Source: JTS-AC122 sp041742635 (GTDB taxonomy: Bacteria; Planctomycetota; Phycisphaerae; Phycisphaerales; UBA1924). From it: a DNA stretch of 25,833 bases. Under the pieces are notes generated by a model that worked only from the letters and a program-made list of their open reading frames with translations, was not told where the DNA came from and did no database searches. A program made the translations under genes and the position numbers. The DNA lies in the NCBI GenBank assembly GCA_041742635.1, contig JBGSIF010000376.1:1-25833 (forward strand), read 5' to 3'. The number at the start of each line of letters is the position of its first letter. The stretch's first letter is position 1. This document shows positions 7,339-14,900 of this stretch, in pieces.

Positions 7339-7538
7339 AAGGCAATCTTACCACTGCCGGGACGCGATTGACGGGCTGCCGCTGATTCCATTCATACCTG
7401 ATTTCCGAATGGTCGGCTGGATCGATTCATAACCTGTTCGGATTGGCACCGGATGCGTCGGACATCGCTTCTCTACTCACTCGACGAACCACGGTGTGAT
7501 CCAACTCGAATTGTCTACGGATCCCCCCTGTTTTTCTC

Positions 7539-7567
7539 TTTGTGAAACGCCATCGTTCATGTACACT
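7539..7567 (+). promoter_or_regulatory. Candidate promoter for the large dockerin protein
   Basis: TTTGTG (7539-7544, -35-like) and TACACT (7562-7567, -10-like, 4 of 6 to consensus) are 17 bases apart and about 65 bases before the ATG. A very similar stretch around GAAAC-CCATC also lies upstream of rlmN (13485-13503), so this may instead be a shared binding site. Confidence 0.35.
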
Positions 7568-7619
7568 CGAAGCGCCAAGCGTTGTTCCCGTCTGGGACGT
7601 GCGAATCAGCGACCAACAC

Positions 7620-7625
7620 AAGGAG
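7620..7625 (+). promoter_or_regulatory. Strong ribosome binding site deciding the start at 7633
   Basis: AAGGAG lies 7 bases before ATG 7633 and is a near-perfect Shine-Dalgarno site. It settles the start against an upstream in-frame ATG at 7582 and puts the signal peptide at the very N-terminus. Confidence 0.8.
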
Positions 7626-7632
7626 ATGCCCA

Positions 7633-10503
7633 ATGCTGCGTGTACGAGTTCTCGAATCAGTACGTCGAGGGGGCGCGGCCGCCATGTTGACGGGCGCGAT
7701 CATCGCATCTGCGACTCCTGCTTTGGCTCAGGTATTCTTCAGTGTTTCCCCGGCCACTGCCGGACTTCCGGGTACAGCCGTCTCCGCGGCACCTGATCCG
7801 CAAGACCTGTACTTGGCTCCACTCCTCCCCCCCGGGATCAACTTCCTCTCCGTCGACAACCCGCTGGCCATGGGGCTGCTCCTCGGCGATAACATCGACG
7901 CCCTCCACGACGACGGTTCGCGCGACACCAACGTCGACGGCCTCCAATCCCCCAACTTCCTCTTCACCGTCCGCACCGGCTCGGTCGGCACTCCCGGCAC
8001 CCCGGTGGCGCTGCAAGCGCCGACCAACGCCGCCGACACCTTCGCCGTCATGCTCGGCGGCGGACACACCCTCTCGTTCCTCGACACCGACATCGGCCTT
8101 AGCGGTGCCCTCGTACCAGAAAGCCACGACGCGCTCAGTTTCGATCTTGCTCGCCCGCTACTCCCCGGCACGCGCATCCACTTCTCCCTCGCGCGAGGTT
8201 CGCCCACCCTCACCGCTCGGGGCTGGTCCGCCGCCGACGTCCTCACCTGCATCGTCGGGAATCCCGCCTCGCTCGCCCAATCTATCCCCGCTGCTCAACT
8301 CGGCCTGCGAACCACCGACGATCTCGACGGGCTTGTCCTCTACGCACAGGATTTCGACGGCGACGGCCTGCTCGGCGGCCCTCTTGACCAAGCCACAATC
8401 TACTTCTCCGTCGATATCAACTCTCTCGGAATCGCAACCACCGGCGTCGCCCGCGAACGTGCCCGCAACGGTGCCCGCGGCGACATCTTCGTCTCCGGTT
8501 GCGGCGGACTCAACAGCCTCGTCCTCGACAGCCGCGACTACATCCGCCTCGGCGTCAACGACGACATCGACGGGCTTGAACTCGCGGCCGAAGGTTTCAG
8601 CCAGCCCGGCGCGTGGCCGGGCGCTCCCACTCGCGACCCCGCCACACTCCCCCCCAACTACCGCCCACCCAGCCAGGCCAAGGCCGTCGGGGAGTTCTGG
8701 ATCGGTATCTGCGATACCACCATTCCCAAGGACGTCTTTATCGAAGTCGAGATCAAGATGTGCGACCCCATGGGCAACCCCGTCACCATCACCAAAACCG
8801 ATCGCGTCAAAGCGGGCGGCAACGACGCCGATGCCAAGGCCAACATCATCCGTGATCACCTCATCGGCATGACCATCCCCAAGGCCGGCGGGAACGCCAA
8901 GCCCATCTTCACCGTTCAGAAGCAGCCGCCCGATCCGAACCACTTTCCCGGCATGCCGCAGATTGTCGGAGAGGTGTGCTGCGTCGTGAACCAGGATGTC
9001 ATCGATCAGGGCTGGGCCGTGGACGCCATCTGCCTCAGCATGACCAACTGGACCGCCACGATTGTCGCTTCATCTGAAAAACGCCCCGGTGCCGACCCGA
9101 ACTGCCCCTTCTTCCGCAAGTGGACCTTCTTCGTCCGCAACGTCCCGCTCCAGCCCGGCTTCTTCCGCGCTACCTTCGGCAACGGCGACATCTCCAACCC
9201 ACAGACGGTCGCCGTGATCTCTCCCTTCGGCGCCGGCGAATCCGCCGCGAGCATCGCCTTCAACATCGCTTCCTCAATAAACGTGATGGGCGGCTTGGCC
9301 ATGTCGATCGGCAACACCGTCGAGGTCGCCCGCGCCCCGATCGAGCCTTCTCCCGCGGGCGGTGGCATCGCCTTCGGCCCCACGCTCCTCGAAGCCGGCG
9401 CGTTCGAGAACGATCTGCTCATCGGCATCCGCGCGCGCCTGTGCCGGACACGCCTCGCATTCGCGCTCAACGACTTCTGCTTTGACGCCCTCGACTGCGT
9501 TGACGGCTCGTTCGCTTTCAACAACGCCGACGCCAACACCGACGGCCTCCCCGACCCCCTCTGCTTCTCCTTCGGCAATGACCAGATCCAGAACGACCTC
9601 TGGTACCGCTACACCCACGCCTTCGCCTCTGGTCCGGTCCACGTACAGACCTGCGGAAGTTCTTTCAACACCTTCGCCGCCGTATACAACTCCCCCTGCT
9701 TCACCGGCGGAGCCATCGCCTGCAACGATGATTCCTGCGGTCTGCAATCGAGTCTCATCTTCAATGCCTTTGCAGGTCAGCAGTACCTTTTCCGAGTCGG
9801 TTCGTACGCAAATGGAGGCGGCGACGACGGCATCATCACCATCACTCCCCTCATCCCCAGTACCTGCGCCGATCTCGACGGTAACAGGATCGAGTTCGAG
9901 CCCAACTGCGGGTTCCCAGACTTCACCAACGGCGGCTGCAACAGCGACCCGCATATCTTCGGCTTTGCCAACCTCGGCGACTCCATCCGCGGAACCGCCG
10001 CTTTCGACGGCTCGACCCGCGACACCGACTGGTGGCAGTTCTTTCTCCCCGCGCCGACGCAGGTCACCTGGACCGTCAACGCTGAGTTTGACTCTCAGAT
10101 CGGTTTCATCAATCTCAGTAACGGTTGTCCCGTGAGCGGTTTCGTCCCAGGGACCGAGATCCTCGGCACCGTTCTCCCTGCTACGGGGTGCGCCTCGTCG
10201 ACCACCTCTGCTTGCCTCGCGCCAGGCGTCTGGGTCGCCTTCGTCGCCCCGCAATCGACCTCCACCACCCCCTGCCTCCCGGGTTTCGGCGATTACCTTG
10301 GGATCCTCTCCGGGGTGCTGTGCGCTCCGCAATGCCCGTGCGATTGGAACCGCATCGGTGGCCTCAACTCTCAGGACTTCTTCGACTTCATCGCTGATTT
10401 CTTTAATATGAACGCGGACTTCAACGCCGACCTGATGACCAACAGCCAGGATTTTTTCGACTTCCTTGCCTGCTTCTTTAATCCCCCAGCCTTCGGATGC
10501 TAG
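7633..10503 (+). CDS. Large secreted protein with GC-type dockerin C-terminus
   Basis: 956 residues, exported. A signal peptide spans about 1-33 (basic start MLRVRVLESVRRGG, hydrophobic core, ATPALAQ cleavage site). Residues about 35-330 are Asp/Gly-rich with repeated 'DDLDGLVLYAQDFDGDGLLG'-like acidic loops (for example DDIDGLELA), suggesting Ca-binding beta structure. The middle is unassigned. About 620-860 holds two Cys-rich beta modules resembling bacterial pre-peptidase C-terminal domains (NDLWYRYT...VHVQTCGSSFNT; then DWWQFFLPAPTQVTWTV). The end is CPCDWN plus two dockerin-like repeats sharing NSQDFFDF, finishing exactly in Gly-Cys. In Phycisphaerae such ends are thought to mark surface sorting or anchoring. 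No catalytic motif was recognised, so the function of the body is unknown. Transcription ends at the hairpin at 10548-10579. Confidence 0.88.
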   Translation: MLRVRVLESVRRGGAAAMLTGAIIASATPALAQVFFSVSPATAGLPGTAVSAAPDPQDLYLAPLLPPGINFLSVDNPLAMGLLLGDNIDALHDDGSRDTNVDGLQSPNFLFTVRTGSVGTPGTPVALQAPTNAADTFAVMLGGGHTLSFLDTDIGLSGALVPESHDALSFDLARPLLPGTRIHFSLARGSPTLTARGWSAADVLTCIVGNPASLAQSIPAAQLGLRTTDDLDGLVLYAQDFDGDGLLGGPLDQATIYFSVDINSLGIATTGVARERARNGARGDIFVSGCGGLNSLVLDSRDYIRLGVNDDIDGLELAAEGFSQPGAWPGAPTRDPATLPPNYRPPSQAKAVGEFWIGICDTTIPKDVFIEVEIKMCDPMGNPVTITKTDRVKAGGNDADAKANIIRDHLIGMTIPKAGGNAKPIFTVQKQPPDPNHFPGMPQIVGEVCCVVNQDVIDQGWAVDAICLSMTNWTATIVASSEKRPGADPNCPFFRKWTFFVRNVPLQPGFFRATFGNGDISNPQTVAVISPFGAGESAASIAFNIASSINVMGGLAMSIGNTVEVARAPIEPSPAGGGIAFGPTLLEAGAFENDLLIGIRARLCRTRLAFALNDFCFDALDCVDGSFAFNNADANTDGLPDPLCFSFGNDQIQNDLWYRYTHAFASGPVHVQTCGSSFNTFAAVYNSPCFTGGAIACNDDSCGLQSSLIFNAFAGQQYLFRVGSYANGGGDDGIITITPLIPSTCADLDGNRIEFEPNCGFPDFTNGGCNSDPHIFGFANLGDSIRGTAAFDGSTRDTDWWQFFLPAPTQVTWTVNAEFDSQIGFINLSNGCPVSGFVPGTEILGTVLPATGCASSTTSACLAPGVWVAFVAPQSTSTTPCLPGFGDYLGILSGVLCAPQCPCDWNRIGGLNSQDFFDFIADFFNMNADFNADLMTNSQDFFDFLACFFNPPAFGC

Positions 10504-10547
10504 CCGTTCATTTATCGCCCACACTCCGACAACCTGCTTCCAACCCA

Positions 10548-10579
10548 AAGAGCGACGCGGTATCAACCGCGTCGCTCTT
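10548..10579. terminator. Bidirectional hairpin terminator
   Basis: A perfect 14-bp stem (10548-10561 with 10566-10579) closes a 4-base loop ATCA. It sits between the convergent ends of the dockerin protein gene (10503) and the acyltransferase gene (10596). On the plus strand TTCTTGTTA follows; on the minus strand TTTGGGTTG follows, so it can serve both genes. Confidence 0.85.
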
Positions 10580-10595
10580 CTTGTTATCCTTCGTT

Positions 10596-11768
10596 TCACC
10601 CGCCGATCGTTGTTTCATTCGACTCGTTTCGTGCCCGCTCTCCCAGCATCCGCGAATCCCGCTCGGTCCAGGCCTCGATCCGGCCCATCTCCTCCTGCGT
10701 CATCCAAGGCAGCCCCTCCAACTTCTCACGCATCCCCCGCGGGATCGGCTTGCCCTGATGCTCATGCTTTGGGCGGCTCTTCCAATACCGGTGCATCCAC
10801 AAATACTGTTCCGGCGCGCGCCGAACCATCGTCTCGATCGCGCGCCGGTACCTCGCCGTAATGTAAAACACAGGATCCGATTGCCCCGCCCAATCTTCCG
10901 GGTGAATCACGTCCACCACATCGATCCGGTACCGCATCGGCTCTCCGTCGAATGCCGTGAACCCCACCCGCCCGACGGCTTCACTCCCGGGCACCTCGTC
11001 GAGCTTCATCAGTCGTCGCGCCTGTCCGCAGACGATCGGCGTCTCATACTTCAGCGCGAGCAGCCCGATCGACTTATACGCCGACGCCAACCGCCCAAAG
11101 AACGGCACGAACAGCCCGCGGTCCCCGCCGTTCTGGTCCGCCACGAACCCGATCGGATACCCTTGGCCCATCAGCCTCGGGAGCGATTCCGTCGCGCCGA
11201 ACTTGTCCACCAGCACCAGCCCCCGGCTCTCTCGTGTCCGACGCATCCATTGGTCCACCGGCTTCATATCCAGCGGACGAAACAGCGCGTGCATCGGGAA
11301 TCCCAGCAGCGCCATCGTGTACCCAAGCAACTCCCAGTTCCCTGTGTGCCCCGTTATCAGCGCACACGCCCGCCGCGGCCCAACTCCGGGAAACCCACGC
11401 CCGAGCAGTTCTTGCACCGAACTGCTCATCTCGCCCAGCGAGACGTGGCTCGACCACCCATCCTCGTTGAGCAGCCTGGGCATGATCGCCGATTCCACCC
11501 CGAGCGCGAACAAGTGTTCGTACGAGCGGATCGCGTATTCGCGCCGCCGATCAACGTCCCAATCTGGAAACGCCACGTGCAGGTTGTCGATCGCGCGTGT
11601 CAACCGCTTGCGGTTCACCCTCGCCCCGGCGAACGCCCGCGCCGCCCCGCGCGCCACGCCGACGCACTCCGCCAAATCACACACCCCCAGCGGCAGCATC
11701 GCCGTCCGAAGCGCCAAGAACGCCGGCCCGTGCAGCCATCGCGGTATCTGTCGTTTCTTCTTGCTCAA
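10596..11768 (-). CDS. Lipid A biosynthesis acyltransferase (LpxL/HtrB family)
   Basis: 390 residues; family members are usually about 300-330, so this one is somewhat long. These inner-membrane enzymes add secondary acyl chains to the lipid A precursor. The catalytic HX4E motif is HTGNWE (H141, E146), preceded by RACALITG. Further family blocks are visible: MHALFRPLDMKPVDQWMRR, GYPIGFVADQNGGDRGLFVPFFG (conserved DQ-x-G) and APEQYLWMHRYWKSRP near the C-terminus. The N-terminus is moderately hydrophobic (about 13-30). The start is TTG at 11768, supported by AAGGA 4 bases upstream. The gene implies a lipid A-type outer membrane. It shares its terminator with the dockerin gene. LpxL or LpxM specificity cannot be decided from sequence. 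Confidence 0.92.
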   Translation of the reverse strand: MSKKKRQIPRWLHGPAFLALRTAMLPLGVCDLAECVGVARGAARAFAGARVNRKRLTRAIDNLHVAFPDWDVDRRREYAIRSYEHLFALGVESAIMPRLLNEDGWSSHVSLGEMSSSVQELLGRGFPGVGPRRACALITGHTGNWELLGYTMALLGFPMHALFRPLDMKPVDQWMRRTRESRGLVLVDKFGATESLPRLMGQGYPIGFVADQNGGDRGLFVPFFGRLASAYKSIGLLALKYETPIVCGQARRLMKLDEVPGSEAVGRVGFTAFDGEPMRYRIDVVDVIHPEDWAGQSDPVFYITARYRRAIETMVRRAPEQYLWMHRYWKSRPKHEHQGKPIPRGMREKLEGLPWMTQEEMGRIEAWTERDSRMLGERARNESNETTIGG

Positions 11769-11810
11769 ACAGTCCTTCCCACGGGAATCGGTGACGATAG
11801 CCTCGGATAC

Positions 11811-11847
11811 TCATAAAGAAAAAACCCAGGGAGCAAAGTCCCTGGGT
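11811..11847 (-). terminator. Intrinsic terminator for the coiled-coil membrane protein gene
   Basis: ACCCAGGGA (11824-11832) and TCCCTGGGT (11839-11847) form a perfect 9-bp stem with a 6-base loop. On the minus strand it is followed by TTTTTTCTTT, the classic T-run, 33 bases beyond the stop of the gene ending at 11880. Confidence 0.93.
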
Positions 11848-11879
11848 CTGAATCACCTCACTTGGCACACACCGGATTG

Positions 11880-13259
11880 CTAACGCCCGAGCCGCTTGCC
11901 GATCAGCGTGTAGAGCCGATTCTCATTGAGCACGGGGATCGATGTCGCCGTCGCACGTCGGAACAGGTCGTCGTACCGATCCGACAGATTCTTGACACGA
12001 ACATACTCCTCAATCACCGCGTTGGGTGCGCCCGCCGGGGGCGGCGGCGGGATCGTCGGCCGCCGACCAAGAACCAGGAAGTCAACCTCCCCGCTCAGGT
12101 CTTCCACTGTCCGCCCGCCCCATTCGGCGATCAGCGACTTCACGTCCGATGTTTCGTTCGCCGTCGCAAACCCATCCTGGTTCGCATCGAAGTTCCCGAA
12201 CACCAGCATCGTGTACACCTTGTTCGGGTCGTACACCGCGTTCGCCACGACATCGCCCCGCACGACCGGGTTTCCCTTCTTCTCACGTACGATGCGCGCC
12301 GTAGCGGTATCTCGATCCACCTTGATGATCTCCAGCGACGCTTTCCCCGACGGGTAATCACCCGTGGCGGCGTCCGGCCGCAACGCGGTCGGCTCGCTGT
12401 ACACCTCGAATGACAGACCCACGCGGACCTTCTGATTCTGGCCGATGTTCAAGAAGGCCGTGTTCTCCGCCGGGTCCAGCCCGATCACTTCCGCATCAAC
12501 CAGTGCGTACTCATCGCCGGGTTTGAGCGATCGCCCCTTCAGTTCCGATTGAAGCCGGCTGATCGTGTCGCGTGCGAGCAACGCCTCGCGTTCGAGGTCC
12601 GCGATCCTCGCATTGAGTTGGGCCGAGTTATCCGCGGCGTCCGCACGCACCTTCTCTTCGTGCTCGGACATCCCGCGCTTGGCTTCGCCCACTTCTTGTG
12701 CGTATTTGTCCACCTCGCCCTTGTACGTATCAATCTGCGCCGTCATCGCCGCGATTGTCGCTTTCTGGGCGTCTTCGATCGCTTTCACGCGTGCCACTTC
12801 GTTCTCGAGGTCTTTCTGGGCACTCTGCCGGGCCGCCTCGGCGTCCGACGCCCGTTTGCGCTCCGCCGTCAACTGCGCGTCCCGTTCCCGGATCGCCTGC
12901 AACATGTTCGTCGATTTGTTCCCGGTCACCTGATCGAGCGACTTCTGGAGTTCCTCGGCGGTCGCCTTCGGAGAACCCGTTGCCAACTGCATCGCCTCTT
13001 CCTGCGAAGACATCAAAAACGCGACGAGCGACTGGCTTTTCTTCCCCGCCGCGACTTTGAGTTGCTTGATGTCGTCGCGTTCCCGCTCGCCATCTTTCAC
13101 AATCTCGGAAATCCCGGACTGGAGTTCGTTGAACTTCTTTGTGGCGGACTGCTTCTGTGCCATGAAGATGACGGTGGTGACAAACAGTCCCAGCGCGATC
13201 ACGGAAATAATGCTGAACGAGATCCCCCAACCCACTCCGACGCTTGTACGACCTGCCAT
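11880..13259 (-). CDS. Membrane-anchored coiled-coil protein with SH3-like and BRCT-like C-terminal region
   Basis: 459 residues with an uncertain function. One membrane helix lies near the N-terminus (about 10-34, IISVIALGLFVTTVIFM). A long heptad-rich, Ala/Glu/Lys-rich coiled coil follows (about 38-245). A beta-rich segment comes next (about 250-345, NTAFLNIGQNQKVRVGLSF...VVRGDVVANAVYDP), resembling small SH3-like barrels. Residues about 346-400 look like a BRCT fold: KVYTMLVFGNFDANQDG, then SLIAEWGGRTVEDLSGEVD and FLVLG, where BRCT domains have a helix with the W/G-G pair and a 'DYLVxG' strand. A proline run (PPPPP, 404-408) and a helical tail end it. Start ATG 13259 has GGAG 9 bases upstream. 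If the helix is a simple anchor, the coiled coil and C-terminus probably extend into the periplasm, where a BRCT fold would be unusual. It is transcribed divergently from rlmN. Confidence 0.8.
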   Translation of the reverse strand: MAGRTSVGVGWGISFSIISVIALGLFVTTVIFMAQKQSATKKFNELQSGISEIVKDGERERDDIKQLKVAAGKKSQSLVAFLMSSQEEAMQLATGSPKATAEELQKSLDQVTGNKSTNMLQAIRERDAQLTAERKRASDAEAARQSAQKDLENEVARVKAIEDAQKATIAAMTAQIDTYKGEVDKYAQEVGEAKRGMSEHEEKVRADAADNSAQLNARIADLEREALLARDTISRLQSELKGRSLKPGDEYALVDAEVIGLDPAENTAFLNIGQNQKVRVGLSFEVYSEPTALRPDAATGDYPSGKASLEIIKVDRDTATARIVREKKGNPVVRGDVVANAVYDPNKVYTMLVFGNFDANQDGFATANETSDVKSLIAEWGGRTVEDLSGEVDFLVLGRRPTIPPPPPAGAPNAVIEEYVRVKNLSDRYDDLFRRATATSIPVLNENRLYTLIGKRLGR

Positions 13260-13300
13260 GTTCGGTAACTCCGTTCTTTCGCCGCGGTTCTCTTCATCTG

Positions 13301-13318
13301 GCTCGCGCGCACGCGAGC
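13301..13318. repeat. Hairpin in the leader of the coiled-coil membrane protein gene
   Basis: GCTCGCG (13301-13307) and CGCGAGC (13312-13318) form a perfect 7-bp stem with a 4-base loop, 42 bases upstream of the minus-strand start. The 327-base divergent gap 13260-13586 otherwise shows only the GAAAC-CCATC motif also found at 7542-7556. Confidence 0.35.
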
Positions 13319-13586
13319 GAACAACAACCATCCGCCGTCCCGGGGCACGCCGATACGGACGCCCACCACCCTTAGATCCCCGGAAATCCAAGGCCGACCC
13401 AGATCCCGGCTCTAGGGGCCAATAGTACCACGGATCCGATCCCCGCGAGACCGTCCGATTCCTGTGAACTGCACTCCCCATTTCTTGTGCGAAACACCAT
13501 CTTGTTTGAGTAAAGTTCGTGGTTTGCGCTGTTCGATCCATCTTTCCCGAATCTTGGGCCGCTTTCGATCGCTCCTACAGTACCGC

Positions 13587-14831
13587 GTGACGGCCGCTCC
13601 CAATCCCCATCCTTCCCATGCCTCGGTCTACCCCGACACCAACCCCTTGGGCATGACCGCGGAGCGTTACGCCGACCTCTGCCGCGACCTCGGCGTCCGC
13701 GGCAGAACCCCATGGGCACTGCTTCGCTACCGTCAACTGTTTCAGACCGGCACCGCGGCCGACCCGCTCCTCACCCCTTGGCACACCGAATCGTTCACAA
13801 CCGATACCCACCCAACGACAACCTCTCCGTGGTGGCTCCCTCCGGTGGTCCGCACGCACCGGTCTGAATCCGCCGAAGGAACCGTCGTCAAGTTCGCCCA
13901 GCGTGTGCGCGGGCGAGCCGCCGCCGACCCGGACCTGGAGACCGAATCCGTTCTGATCCCCATGATCGGCAAAAAAGGACGCCGGACCTACACCGTCTGC
14001 GTCTCCAGCCAGGTCGGCTGCGCGATGGGCTGCACCTTCTGTCAGACCGCGCAGATGGGCCTGATCCGTTCGCTGACCGCCGCCGAGATTGTCGCGCAAT
14101 GGTTCGCGGCTCGGCACGTCGTGTTGCCCGACCCGGCCCACGGGCTGGATCCCGACGCCGCGATCACCAACATCGTTTTCATGGGCATGGGCGAGCCGCT
14201 GGACAACCTCGATGCGGTTCTCGATGCCATTGAAGTCCTCACCGACCCGCGCGGCGGGTGCGTTCCCATGTCCAAAGTCACCATCTCGACCGTCGGACGC
14301 CTCGACGGTATCCGGCGCGTGAACGAGAAAGTCCGCCAGCACGGCTGGCACCGTCTGGGCTTCGCCGTCTCCCTCAACGCCCCCAACGACGCCATCCGCT
14401 CGACGATCATGCCCATCAACCGGGCCATGCCCATGCAAGCCCTCCGCGACGCGCTCCTCGGGCGCGATATCAAAGGCGGGTTCAAGTTCTGCTTCGAGTA
14501 CGTCCTGATCCCCAGCGTGAATGACGCCCGCGAACACGCCGCCCAGATCGCCGACTTCGTCTTGGGTCGTGGTGAATACACCGGACAAGAACGACTCGAA
14601 GGACTCGTGAACCTGATCCCTTACAACCCCCGCGACGGCTCACCCTGGCCCGCACCCGAAGAACCCAAGGTCGATGAGTTCCTGGCGTGGCTAACCGAGG
14701 AAGGTGTCTACGCCAAACGTCGTCGAACCAAAGGGCGCAACACCATGGCCGCGTGCGGGCAACTCGGCAACCCCGCCCTACGACGCAAGCCACGGCCAGC
14801 CATCACGATCGAACGTGCCCGTATCGATTGA
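13587..14831 (+). CDS. rlmN: RlmN-type dual-specificity RNA methyltransferase (radical SAM)
   Basis: 414 residues from GTG 13587; 392 from ATG 13653 (MTAERYADL), which is nearer the usual 350-390. Neither start has a good ribosome site. The enzyme methylates C2 of an adenine in 23S rRNA (A2503 in E. coli) and in some tRNAs. The N-terminal helical RNA-binding part (YADLCRDLGVRGRTPWALLRYRQLF) is recognisable. The Fe-S cluster motif is C145-x3-C149-x2-C152 in VGCAMGCTFCQTAQMG. The conserved cysteine C138 (CVSSQVGC) precedes it. The catalytic cysteine that forms the methyl-bearing intermediate is C390 in MAACGQL. GMGEPLDN and the SLNAPND segment are family hallmarks. All key residues are present, so it should be active. 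Confidence 0.94.
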   Translation: MTAAPNPHPSHASVYPDTNPLGMTAERYADLCRDLGVRGRTPWALLRYRQLFQTGTAADPLLTPWHTESFTTDTHPTTTSPWWLPPVVRTHRSESAEGTVVKFAQRVRGRAAADPDLETESVLIPMIGKKGRRTYTVCVSSQVGCAMGCTFCQTAQMGLIRSLTAAEIVAQWFAARHVVLPDPAHGLDPDAAITNIVFMGMGEPLDNLDAVLDAIEVLTDPRGGCVPMSKVTISTVGRLDGIRRVNEKVRQHGWHRLGFAVSLNAPNDAIRSTIMPINRAMPMQALRDALLGRDIKGGFKFCFEYVLIPSVNDAREHAAQIADFVLGRGEYTGQERLEGLVNLIPYNPRDGSPWPAPEEPKVDEFLAWLTEEGVYAKRRRTKGRNTMAACGQLGNPALRRKPRPAITIERARID

Positions 14832-14845
14832 AGATTGAAAGAAAA

Positions 14846-14872
14846 CCCCCAGGAGAAAAAGTTCCGTGGGGG
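14846..14872 (-). terminator. Intrinsic terminator for the peroxidase gene
   Basis: CCCCCA (14846-14851) pairs with TGGGGG (14867-14872), and GGA with TCC extends the stem past a bulged G. On the minus strand TTTTCTTTC follows, fitting termination of the peroxidase gene ending at 14901. It may also slow the convergent rlmN transcript, which has no T-run of its own. Confidence 0.8.
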
Positions 14873-14900
14873 CTTCACTGACAGTCTTCAAATAGTGTAA

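Noticed and set aside
9274..10599. 441-codon open frame on minus opposite the large dockerin gene
   Set aside because: Gly/Glu/Val-rich low-complexity translation typical of antisense frames in GC-rich DNA; it also runs through the terminator hairpin.
13464..13586. N-terminal extension of RlmN from ATG 13464
   Set aside because: Adds 41 residues without family similarity and covers the GAAAC-CCATC motif in the upstream region.
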